DNA of 8,172 nt from PBB1 sp046154125 (GTDB lineage Bacteria > Pseudomonadota > Gammaproteobacteria > Burkholderiales > Burkholderiaceae_C): assembly GCA_046154125.1 (NCBI GenBank), contig JBJXEJ010000001.1, positions 1 through 8,172 on the forward strand. Reading direction: 5' to 3'. The stretch's first letter is position 1. The number at the start of each line of letters is the position of its first letter. A model generated the notes under the pieces. The model saw only the letters and a list, made by a program, of their open reading frames with translations. It was not told where the DNA came from and did not search any database. Below are positions 1 through 6,097 of the stretch, one piece after another. The position numbers and the translations under genes were made by a program.

Positions 1-536
1 GCGCCAAAGCGCATGCGGCCGATCAGGCCGTCGCGGTCGATGAACTGGTGTTTGAGAGCGCCGCCCACGTGCAGCAGCACCAGTGCGGCCATCAACAGGG
101 CGCTGCGCTCGTGCCAGGGCTTGATGGCCTCTGCCAGCGCCTTGTCCACCGGCACGAAATCGGGCAGCGGCAGCACGCCGAACCACACGACGGGAAACCC
201 GGCCGCCGAACTGTAGGCCCAACCGACCAGCGGCACGGCAAAGAAAAGCACGTACAGCGCACGGTGCGCCAGGTGCGACGCGCGTTGCTGCCATGCAGGC
301 ATGGGCACATCGGGCGGGGGACGGTGACTCAGGCGCCACAGCAGCCTGAACGCCGACAGCGCGAGGATCGTGACACCGGCCCATTTGTGCCAGTTGAACA
401 GCTTGACTCGTTGGGGCGTGAGAGGCAGATCGGCCATGTACAGGCCCAGGCCGAACGAACCCAGGATGGCCAGCGCAAGCAGCCAGTGCAGCACGATCGC
501 GGTGGTGGTGTATCGGGTCGGAATCGATCGGTTCAT
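1..536 (-). CDS. Cytochrome b561 family protein (3' end cut by window edge)
   Basis: This is a di-heme b-type cytochrome of the bacterial cytochrome b561 family, an inner-membrane electron-transfer protein (in E. coli CybB, a superoxide:ubiquinone oxidoreductase). Reading leftward from the ATG at 534-536, about 178 codons are open to the window edge, so the C-terminus is missing. Four hydrophobic segments lie at about residues 12-33, 52-70, 90-110 and 147-166. The expected heme-ligand histidines are visible: H17 in VLHWLLA, H50 in NWHKWAG, H142 in PWHERSA and H156 in LLHVGGALKHQFIDRDG; the last motif is highly typical of the family. The start is supported by the short polar leader MNRSIPTRYTTTA before helix 1. 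Only a weak GAGG lies close upstream. It diverges from the TupA-like gene across 133 bp. The physiological electron donor and acceptor cannot be read from the sequence. Confidence 0.93.
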   Translation of the reverse strand, partial: MNRSIPTRYTTTAIVLHWLLALAILGSFGLGLYMADLPLTPQRVKLFNWHKWAGVTILALSAFRLLWRLSHRPPPDVPMPAWQQRASHLAHRALYVLFFAVPLVGWAYSSAAGFPVVWFGVLPLPDFVPVDKALAEAIKPWHERSALLMAALVLLHVGGALKHQFIDRDGLIGRMRFG

Positions 537-584
537 GGCCTCGGCGCGTGGCACGCCGCTTCGGATGCGTCGTGGGTGTACTGT

Positions 585-596
585 AGAAGCGCTTCT
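585..596. promoter_or_regulatory. Perfect 12-bp palindrome in divergent promoter region (possible operator)
   Basis: AGAAGCGCTTCT is a perfect palindrome lying 48 bp upstream of the cytochrome b561 start and 73 bp upstream of the TupA-like start, inside the only non-coding stretch between the two divergent genes. A dimeric regulator could bind here and affect both genes. No regulator is encoded nearby and I do not recognise the motif, so function is inference. Confidence 0.3.
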
Positions 597-669
597 GACG
601 GATTGGTTTCACCCGGCTTGATGCACGCGTTCAAAAACAGTGGATGCCGGCCGCCTAGACTTCGATCGC

Positions 670-1488
670 ATGCCCACCCGTCGCCGCACCCTGCTTCGAA
701 TGTCGGCTGTGGCCGCCTGCGCCGCAGCCCCGGCATTGGCGCGCGCCGCCCAGCCCCGGTCGCTGGACGATCCGTTCAGACTGGCGGTCGATCAGGCGCT
801 GGCCGAGTCGGGACTCGCGTCCCGCCTGCAGCGACGCTTCGGACGTGATACCGGCGTCGCGATCCGCCTGCTGCCCGGGCCGGCGCGCGACCTGCTCGCG
901 GAGCTCGAGCGCGGCGAGCACGACGGCGCGTTGCTGAACACGCCACAGGCTGAGGTCGAGTTGGAACGGCTCGGCCTGCTGCACGACCGACGACAGATCG
1001 CCACCGTCGACTTCCTGATCGTCGGCCCCACCGCGCTGCGCCCCGGTCTGGACGCCCTGGCGGTGCGGGCGAATGTCGCCCCGGCCTTGTCGGGACTGGC
1101 GCATGTCGGTGCCACTTTCATCGGCGCGCCGGAAGGCTCCGGCACGCGCGAACTCGAATCGGACCTGTGGCGTGCCGCCCGCGTGGCACCGCAGCCTTCG
1201 TGGTACCGGACTCCGGCGCCGGGTCAGCACGCACTGGCTGCCGCCCGTGCCAGCCTGGCCTGCTGCCTGATCGAGCGCGGCGTCTGGGCGGCAACCCCGT
1301 CGGCCACGCATCACAAGGACTTCGGCGTGCTGGTCGAAGGCGATCCGCTGTTGCGGGTACAGGTGCACGCGATGCGCTCGTTTCGCGTCGACCACCCTGC
1401 AGGCAAGCTGTTCATGGGCTGGCTGTCGAGCCGCGCGGCGCGACAAGCGATCGCGACGCTGCCGGCGTACCACTCGGTATCGCCTTGA
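670..1488 (+). CDS. TupA-like (tungstate-type) periplasmic substrate-binding protein
   Basis: The 272-residue product looks like an exported solute-binding protein of the TupA-like/PBP-like type, whose relatives bind tungstate or other oxyanions for ABC uptake. Residues 1-27 form a signal peptide: a TRRRTLLR twin-arginine-like start, a hydrophobic stretch (MSAVAACAAAPAL), then ARA-A as probable cleavage site. Family-like landmarks follow: an ESGLASRLQRRFGRDTG segment (46-62), DGALLNTPQAEVE (85-96), the strand DFLIVGPT (114-121), GAPEGSGTRELE (152-163), LVEGDPLL (221-228), and FMGWLSSRAARQAI near the end. The TTTS anion-binding motif normally just before the SGL segment is absent; the sequence there is VDQALAESGL. 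No permease or ATPase gene adjoins it. A GTG at 640 in frame is possible, but the ATG at 670 puts the signal peptide at the N-terminus. No clear Shine-Dalgarno is seen. Ligand unknown; a PstS-type phosphate-binding relative is the main alternative. Confidence 0.75.
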   Translation: MPTRRRTLLRMSAVAACAAAPALARAAQPRSLDDPFRLAVDQALAESGLASRLQRRFGRDTGVAIRLLPGPARDLLAELERGEHDGALLNTPQAEVELERLGLLHDRRQIATVDFLIVGPTALRPGLDALAVRANVAPALSGLAHVGATFIGAPEGSGTRELESDLWRAARVAPQPSWYRTPAPGQHALAAARASLACCLIERGVWAATPSATHHKDFGVLVEGDPLLRVQVHAMRSFRVDHPAGKLFMGWLSSRAARQAIATLPAYHSVSP

Positions 1489-1490
1489 AC

Positions 1491-1511
1491 CGGCAAGGAA
1501 CCTGCTTGCCG
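1491..1511 (+). terminator. 7-bp perfect hairpin after the TupA-like gene (possible weak terminator)
   Basis: Beginning 2 bp after the TGA, CGGCAAG (1491-1497) and CTTGCCG (1505-1511) form a perfect 7-bp stem around a 7-nt loop. No T-tract follows, so it is not a canonical intrinsic terminator. It could instead stabilise the 3' end or attenuate transcription into the MOSC gene 45 bp downstream. Confidence 0.35.
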
Positions 1512-1555
1512 CGCACACGCTGATCACCCTCCGCCCCAACAAGACCCGAACCACC

Positions 1556-2131
1556 ATGCACATCCTCAGCATCAACGTTGCCAACGCCGGCACGATCACC
1601 ATCGACGGTCGCGAGGTGGTCACCGCGATCCACAAGCGCGGCGTCAGCGGCCCGGTCGAGGCCCGCCCGATGGGCCTGGTCGGTGACGAGCAGGCAGATC
1701 AGTCGGTGCACGGCGGCCTGAGCAAGGCGGTCTATGCGTACCCGATCGAACACTACGCGTTCTGGCAGACGGTGCGTGCGCAGGCCGGCGTCGCCGGATG
1801 GAGCGACGGGCTGCCACATGGCTTCATGGGCGAGAACCTGACGATCTCCGGGCTGCTGGAAAACCAGGTCTGCGTCGGCGACGTGCTGCGCTTCGCCAAC
1901 TGCGATCTGGCGGTCAGCGAGCCGCGCTTTCCCTGCTTCAAGTTCAACGCGACGATGGGGTTCAAGCAGGCTGCCAAGCTGATGGTGGCGAACGCCTGGT
2001 GCGGCTTCTACCTGTCGGTGCGCGTGCCGGGAACGCTGCTGGCAGGCGAATCATTCGAGCTGATTCCCGGCCCGCGCGACGTGGGCATCACCGAACTGTT
2101 CCGGGCCCGTCGATCGCCGCAGCGGACGTGA
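1556..2131 (+). CDS. MOSC domain-containing protein, YiiM-like
   Basis: The 191-residue cytoplasmic protein carries a MOSC domain (molybdenum cofactor sulfurase C-terminal type). Relatives such as E. coli YiiM and YcbX use molybdenum cofactor to detoxify N-hydroxylated bases such as 6-hydroxylaminopurine. Visible family motifs are GLVGDEQAD (40-48), SVHGGLSKAVYAYPIEHYAFW (50-70), FMGENLTISGL (90-100), and SEPRFPCFKF (121-130) containing the conserved cysteine C127, the expected Moco-associated residue. The tail GPRDVGITELFRARR (172-186) looks like the beginning of the C-terminal three-helix region found in YiiM, but the protein stops soon after. It is thus about 30 residues shorter than the roughly 220 of E. 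coli YiiM. The gene is 67 bp downstream of the TupA-like gene on the same strand, with a hairpin between, so co-transcription is possible but not certain. No strong Shine-Dalgarno is seen. An electron-donor domain is not part of the polypeptide. Confidence 0.9.
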   Translation: MHILSINVANAGTITIDGREVVTAIHKRGVSGPVEARPMGLVGDEQADQSVHGGLSKAVYAYPIEHYAFWQTVRAQAGVAGWSDGLPHGFMGENLTISGLLENQVCVGDVLRFANCDLAVSEPRFPCFKFNATMGFKQAAKLMVANAWCGFYLSVRVPGTLLAGESFELIPGPRDVGITELFRARRSPQRT

Positions 2132-2172
2132 GTCCACCCCCTTCTCAGGCTCGCCGCTTCGACACGGGCCAC

Positions 2173-2181
2173 TGCTAGAGT
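2173..2181 (+). promoter_or_regulatory. Possible extended -10 promoter for the BON-LysM gene
   Basis: TGCTAGAGT fits an extended -10 element (TG, one base, then a TATAAT-like hexamer, TAGAGT), 52 bp upstream of the ATG at 2234. No good -35 hexamer is seen at normal spacing, which extended -10 promoters can tolerate. A 10-bp palindrome, GTCGATCGAC, lies at 2195-2204 near the expected start of transcription and could be an operator. Both assignments come from pattern only. Confidence 0.35.
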
Positions 2182-2233
2182 CGGACGGCCGATCGTCGAT
2201 CGACAGCGCAGATCACCCCCACAGGAGACGTCG

Positions 2234-2743
2234 ATGAGCATCATCAGTTTTTTCAAGGAAGCCGGCGAGAAGCTGTTCGGACACAAGGACACCGAAGCGG
2301 CGGCCGTGAAGGCACAGGGCACCCCCGACAGCGCCGAACTGCAGGCGGCCGCAGCAGCAGCCAACCAGAAAGCCAGCTCGGCCATCGAGACCTACATCGC
2401 CACCCAGAAGCTCGATGCCGCCGGTCTGGCGGTTGCCTTCGACGGCGCCTCGGGCACGGTCAGCGTTTCAGGCGAAGCAGCCGACCAGGCGACCAAGGAA
2501 AAGATCCTGCTGTGCTGCGGCAACGTGCATGGTGTCGCGCAGGTCGATGACCGCATGACCGTCGCGACGCCAGCCGACGAGTCGCAGTACCACCTCGTGG
2601 TGCGTGGCGACACGCTGTCGGCGATCGCCAAGACGTACTACGGCAACGCCGGCCAGTACCCGAAGATCTTCGAGGCCAACAAGCCGATGCTCGGCCACCC
2701 GGACAAAATCTATCCGGGCCAGCTGCTGCGAATTCCGGCCTGA
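2234..2743 (+). CDS. kbp: Kbp-type BON-LysM protein (potassium-binding protein)
   Basis: The 169-residue protein matches the layout of E. coli Kbp (YgaU), a cytoplasmic K+-binding protein linked to growth under high external potassium and often annotated as peptidoglycan-binding protein LysM. It opens with FFKEAGEKLFG and has no signal peptide. A BON domain covers about residues 46-108 (TVSVSGEAADQATKEKIL, then GVAQVDDRM). A LysM domain covers about 117-168 (VVRGDTLSAIAKTYYGN, KIFEANKPML, HPDKIYPGQLLRIP). These segments resemble E. coli Kbp closely. It is about 20 residues longer than E. coli Kbp (149), mainly through an Ala/Gln-rich stretch at 35-50. A vicinal cysteine pair, C94-C95, sits in the BON domain. 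A strong Shine-Dalgarno AGGAG at 2223-2227, 6 nt before the ATG, fixes the start. It appears monocistronic and converges with the following gene. The C-terminal LysM does not imply an extracytoplasmic location here. Confidence 0.93.
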   Translation: MSIISFFKEAGEKLFGHKDTEAAAVKAQGTPDSAELQAAAAAANQKASSAIETYIATQKLDAAGLAVAFDGASGTVSVSGEAADQATKEKILLCCGNVHGVAQVDDRMTVATPADESQYHLVVRGDTLSAIAKTYYGNAGQYPKIFEANKPMLGHPDKIYPGQLLRIPA

Positions 2744-2751
2744 GGAACCGT

Positions 2752-3855
2752 TCAGCGGGCGACGTCGTCGAGCGTCGGGTAGTCGGTGTAGCCCTTGACA
2801 CCGCCGCCGTACAGCGTGTCGGCATTCAGCGCGTTCAGTGGCGCGTCGTCGCGCAGACGCCGCACCAGGTCGGGGTTGCTGATGAACGGCCGCCCGAACG
2901 CGACCACGTCGGCGGCGCCCTTCGCCACGACGTCGAGCGCCATCTGGCGGTCGTAGCCGTTGTTGACCATCCAGGCGCCCTGCGGATGACCTTGCTTGTA
3001 CCGGCTGCGCAGCGCCTCGTAGTCGAACGGCAGGTAGTCGCGGGCGCCGCCGGTATCGCCTTCGATGATGTGCAGGTACGCCAGCTTCAAGGGGGCCAGC
3101 CGCTCCATCACGTGGTTGAACAGGCCCTGCGCATCGCTGTCCTGTCCGATGTCGCTGAACGGCGTGACCGGGCTCAGGCGCAGGCCGGTGCGCGCGGCGC
3201 CGACCTCGTCGGTGACCGCCTGCATCACCTCGATCAGCAGGCGCACGCGGTTCTCGACCGAACCGCCGTAGGCGTCGGTGCGGTCGTTGGTGCTGTCACG
3301 CAGGAACTGATCGATCAGGTAGCCGTTGGCGCCGTGCACCTCGACTCCGTCGAAGCCGGCCTGCATCGCGCATTTCGCCGCGTGGCGGTAGTCGGCGATC
3401 AGGCGCGGCATCTCGTCGGTACGCAGCGCGCGCGGCGGCGAGACGTCGACGAAGCCCTCCTTCGTGAACGTCTTGGCCTGTGCAGCACGCGCCGTCGACG
3501 ACACCGGCTGCATGCCGGCCGGCAGCAGCGACACATGCGAGATGCGCCCGACGTGCCACAGCTGCAGCACGATCTTGCCGCCAGCGGCATGCACCGCATC
3601 AGTCACCTTCTTCCAGCCTGCGACCTGCTCCGGCGAATAAATGCCTGGCGTGTCGAGGTACCCCTGGCCCTCGGCACTGATCTGTGTTGCCTCGGCGATG
3701 ATCAGCCCGGCGCTGGCGCGCTGCGTGTAGTACGTGGCCATCAGGTCGGTCGGCACCTGATGCGCAGCCGCTCGGTTGCGGGTCAGCGGAGCCATCGCGA
3801 TGCGGTTGGCAGCGGCGATGGCGCCGATCTGGATTGGGTCGAACAGGTTGGTCAT
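2752..3855 (-). CDS. nemA: Old yellow enzyme family ene-reductase (NemA-like, FMN-dependent)
   Basis: The 367-residue product is an NAD(P)H:flavin oxidoreductase of the old yellow enzyme family. Such enzymes reduce activated C=C bonds and electrophiles such as N-ethylmaleimide, and in some cases nitro compounds, using FMN in a TIM barrel. Motifs are LFDPIQIGAIAAANRIAMAPLTRNRA at the N-terminus (residues 4-29), the flavin-binding strand around IVLQLWHVGR (95-104), the substrate-anion-binding pair H174 and N177 with Y179 in VHGANGYLIDQF, YGGSVENR (196-203), and the FMN-phosphate-binding GRPFISNPDL (321-330). Length is normal. The ATG at 3853-3855 is chosen because it gives the usual family N-terminus and has GGAAG 7 nt upstream (minus strand, 3863-3867). 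An upstream in-frame ATG at 3889-3891 would add 12 atypical residues and lacks a Shine-Dalgarno. It converges with kbp (8 bp gap) and diverges from rlmJ. No NemR-type regulator is adjacent. The family call is firm; the substrate is unknown. Confidence 0.95.
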   Translation of the reverse strand: MTNLFDPIQIGAIAAANRIAMAPLTRNRAAAHQVPTDLMATYYTQRASAGLIIAEATQISAEGQGYLDTPGIYSPEQVAGWKKVTDAVHAAGGKIVLQLWHVGRISHVSLLPAGMQPVSSTARAAQAKTFTKEGFVDVSPPRALRTDEMPRLIADYRHAAKCAMQAGFDGVEVHGANGYLIDQFLRDSTNDRTDAYGGSVENRVRLLIEVMQAVTDEVGAARTGLRLSPVTPFSDIGQDSDAQGLFNHVMERLAPLKLAYLHIIEGDTGGARDYLPFDYEALRSRYKQGHPQGAWMVNNGYDRQMALDVVAKGAADVVAFGRPFISNPDLVRRLRDDAPLNALNADTLYGGGVKGYTDYPTLDDVAR

Positions 3856-3909
3856 GCTGCAGCTTCCGGAGATAAACACAAGATTCTCCATGTGGGGGCT
3901 GACCGACGT

Positions 3910-3937
3910 TTGACAATGCCCCCGTCACCGATCGCAT
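3910..3937 (+). promoter_or_regulatory. Possible sigma70 promoter for rlmJ operon
   Basis: A perfect TTGACA (3910-3915) lies in the divergent nemA/rlmJ intergenic region, 69 bp before the rlmJ start. With 16-bp spacing the -10 would be TCGCAT (3932-3937), only 3 of 6 matches. The same site read on the minus strand gives TTGTCA, so it could serve as a -35 for either gene. The -10 is weak, so confidence is low. Confidence 0.35.
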
Positions 3938-3984
3938 CTCCCGATGCCACGGCGACAGTGCCCGACTGATCAGGAACCTGCCGA

Positions 3985-4833
3985 ATGCTCGCTTACCGCC
4001 ACGCCTTCCACGCCGGCAACCACGCCGATGTGCTCAAGCACATCACGCTGTGCCTGGTGCTGCGCTACATGAACCAGAAAGACAAGTCGTACCGGCTGAT
4101 CGACACGCACGCCGGTGCCGGCGGCTACTCCCTCGAAGGCCAGTACGCGCAGAAGAAGGGCGAGTACCTGCAGGGCGTGGCGCGCCTGTGGGACAAATCA
4201 CCCGACGAGCTGCCGGAGGCGGTGGCCGACTACATGGCGCTGGTGCGCCAGTTCAACCCCGAGGGCCAGCTCGAGCAGTACCCCGGCTCGCCAGCGTTCG
4301 CGAAGATGCTGCTGCGTGCGCAGGACCAGCTGCGGCTGTACGAGCTGCACCCGACCGATCACCGCATCCTCGAGTCGTTCCTCGGCGCGGTGAAGGGCGC
4401 CGAGGTCAAGGACACCGACGGCTTCGACGGGCTGAAGAGCCAGGTGCCGCCGTCGTCGCGCCGCGCCGTCGTGCTGATGGACCCGAGCTACGAAGGCCAC
4501 GGCGACTACTCGAAGGTGATCTCGTCGCTGCGCGAGGCGATCCTGCGATTCCCTGAGGGCGTCTACATGGTCTGGTACCCGCAGGTCAGCAAGCTCGAAG
4601 CGGCGCAACTGCCGCGCCGCCTCGAAGGGCTGGCGCCCAAAGGCTGGCTGCATGCGCGCCTGACGGTGCAGGTGCCCGACTCGCAGGGCTTCGGCCTCGC
4701 GGGCAGCGGCATGTTCATCCTCAACCCGCCGTACACGCTGCACGATCAACTGCTGGCCGTGCTGCCCTACCTGACCGAAGTGCTGGGCCAGTACGACGGA
4801 GCCAATTACCTGCTGGAACAGAAAGCGGCCTGA
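3985..4833 (+). CDS. rlmJ: 23S rRNA (adenine(2030)-N6)-methyltransferase RlmJ
   Basis: RlmJ (YhiR/ComJ) transfers a methyl group from S-adenosylmethionine to N6 of A2030 in 23S rRNA. The 282-residue product is near the E. coli length (280). The signature N-terminus MLAYRHAFHAGNHADVLKH is intact, followed by the SAM-binding motif I LIDTHAGAGGY (38-48). The catalytic motif IV is MDPSYEGHGDY (165-175), with D166 as the expected catalytic aspartate and serine where many N6-adenine methyltransferases have DPPY. MVWYPQV (195-201) and FGLAGSGMFILNPPYTL (236-252) match the conserved C-terminal half. AGGAA at 3972-3976, 8 nt before the ATG, supports the start. The CoA-transferase gene begins 3 bp after the stop, so the two are probably translationally coupled. 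In gammaproteobacteria the homologue has also been linked to use of DNA as a nutrient (ComJ); nothing here tests that. Confidence 0.95.
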   Translation: MLAYRHAFHAGNHADVLKHITLCLVLRYMNQKDKSYRLIDTHAGAGGYSLEGQYAQKKGEYLQGVARLWDKSPDELPEAVADYMALVRQFNPEGQLEQYPGSPAFAKMLLRAQDQLRLYELHPTDHRILESFLGAVKGAEVKDTDGFDGLKSQVPPSSRRAVVLMDPSYEGHGDYSKVISSLREAILRFPEGVYMVWYPQVSKLEAAQLPRRLEGLAPKGWLHARLTVQVPDSQGFGLAGSGMFILNPPYTLHDQLLAVLPYLTEVLGQYDGANYLLEQKAA

Positions 4834-4836
4834 CTG

Positions 4837-6048
4837 ATGACGACATCCGCTCCCTTCGGACCGCTGGCTGGCCTGAAAGTCGTCGAACTCGGCCAGCTGA
4901 TCGCCGGACCGTTCGCCGCCAAGACGCTGGCCGATTTCGGCGCCGAGGTCATCAAGATCGAGCCGCCGGCCACCGACGGCAAGCCGGGCGGCGACCCGCT
5001 GCGCCAATGGCGTTTGCTGCACAACGGCACCAGCGTGTGGTGGCAGGTTCAGTCGCGCAACAAGCACAGCGTGGCACTCGACCTGAAGGACCCGGCGTCG
5101 CGCGACATCGTGCGGCAGTTGATCACCGAAGCCGATGTGGTGGTCGAGAACTTCAAGCCCGGCGTGATGGAGGCGTGGGGCCTGGGTCACGAAGCGCTGT
5201 CGAAGACGAATCCCGGGCTGATCATGTGCCGCATCAGCGGCTACGGCCAGACCGGTCCGTACCGCGAGTTGCCCGGCTTTGCCGCCGTCGCCGAGGCGAT
5301 GGGCGGCCTGCGCCACCTGACGGCCGAGCCCGGTCGCGTGCCGGTGCGGTGCGGCGTCAGCCTGGGCGACACGCTGGCCGCACTGCACGGCGTGATCGGC
5401 ATCCTGATGGCGTTGCAGCACCGGCACTCGACGGTCAGCCCGCAGGCGCCGAAGGGCGTCGGTCAGGTCGTCGACGTGGCGCTGTACGAATCGGTCTTCA
5501 ACTGCATGGAGAGCCTGCTGCCCGAGTACAGCGCGTTCGGCGCAGTGCGCGAGCCCGCGGGCTCGGCACTGCCGGGCATCGCGCCCAGCAACACCTACGC
5601 CTGCGTCGACGGCTGGGTGCTGGTCGCCGGCAACGGCGACTCGATCTACCAGCGGCTGATGCACGCCATCGGCCGCGACGACCTCGGGCAGGACCCGGGC
5701 CTGGCGACCAACGCCGGCCGCGTCGCGCGGGTGCACGAGATCGACGCGGCGATCGGCTCCTGGGCACAGACGCGAACTGTCGCCGAGGCGCTGACCACCT
5801 TGCAGGCGGCACAGGTGCCAGTCGGCCGCGTCTACACCGCGAAGGACATCGCCGAGGACCCGCACTACCGCGCACGCGGCATGATCGAGCGCATCACCAC
5901 CGCCGACGGCCTGTCGCTCGACGTGCCCGGCGTGGTGCCCAAGCTCAGCGCGACGCCGGGACGCATCGACCGCCTCGCACCGACGCTGGGGCAGGACACC
6001 GAGGCCGTGCTGCAGGCCCGTGGCCTGAAGCCGCCAGCGACTCGCTGA
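4837..6048 (+). CDS. Family III CoA-transferase (CaiB/BaiF type)
   Basis: The 403-residue protein belongs to the class III CoA-transferases, which move CoA between organic acids through an aspartyl-CoA mixed anhydride (formyl-CoA, carnitine or succinyl-CoA type reactions). Length is normal. Family motifs run in order: GPLAGLKVVELGQLIAGPFA (8-27), LADFGAEVIKIEPP (31-44), NKHSVALDLKDP (75-86), VVVENFKPGVMEAWGLG (101-117), ISGYGQTGPY (133-142), and GVSLGDTLAALHGVIG (173-188) with the expected nucleophile D178. Later landmarks are VDVALYESVFN (212-222), the IAPSNTYACVDGWVLV region and VPVGRVYTAKDIAEDPHYRARGM near the C-terminus. The start ATG lies 3 bp after the rlmJ stop, suggesting coupled translation; the Shine-Dalgarno is weak. 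No acyl-CoA dehydrogenase, racemase or decarboxylase partner is nearby, so the substrate cannot be named. The link with rlmJ is positional, not obviously functional. Confidence 0.93.
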   Translation: MTTSAPFGPLAGLKVVELGQLIAGPFAAKTLADFGAEVIKIEPPATDGKPGGDPLRQWRLLHNGTSVWWQVQSRNKHSVALDLKDPASRDIVRQLITEADVVVENFKPGVMEAWGLGHEALSKTNPGLIMCRISGYGQTGPYRELPGFAAVAEAMGGLRHLTAEPGRVPVRCGVSLGDTLAALHGVIGILMALQHRHSTVSPQAPKGVGQVVDVALYESVFNCMESLLPEYSAFGAVREPAGSALPGIAPSNTYACVDGWVLVAGNGDSIYQRLMHAIGRDDLGQDPGLATNAGRVARVHEIDAAIGSWAQTRTVAEALTTLQAAQVPVGRVYTAKDIAEDPHYRARGMIERITTADGLSLDVPGVVPKLSATPGRIDRLAPTLGQDTEAVLQARGLKPPATR

Positions 6049-6097
6049 GACGCGGCGTTCACTGCTTCCCACCCGTTTCCGCCGAGGACCCGTCGCC

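Noticed and set aside
618..634. TTGA-N9-TCAA inverted repeat resembling an FNR/Anr site
   Set aside because: The spacer is 9 bp instead of the 4 bp in TTGAT-N4-ATCAA and the inner bases do not match.
48..848. 266-codon plus-strand frame over the cytochrome b561 gene and into the TupA-like gene
   Set aside because: It overlaps two genes with clear family motifs, and its product is an Arg/Gln/His/Pro-rich shadow.
655..1635. 326-codon minus-strand frame opposite the TupA-like gene
   Set aside because: It is an antisense shadow of a gene with signal peptide and family motifs; its product has no domain-like pattern.
2190..2202. Tandem CGATCG T CGATCG in front of kbp as a hairpin terminator
   Set aside because: There is no workable loop and no T-run; at most it is an operator-like palindrome, noted with the promoter.
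3889..3891. Upstream ATG as start of the old yellow enzyme
   Set aside because: It adds residues (MENLVFISGSCS) atypical of the family and lacks a Shine-Dalgarno; the ATG at 3853-3855 has one and gives the usual N-terminus.
2986..3969. 327-codon plus-strand frame opposite nemA
   Set aside because: It is antisense to a strongly conserved old yellow enzyme, has low-complexity Val/Ala/Arg/His composition and no domain I recognise.
5850..6092. Repeat of GCCGAGGACCCG in the CoA-transferase and before the protease gene
   Set aside because: Two copies of a short GC-rich word, one coding and one containing a Shine-Dalgarno, are compatible with chance.
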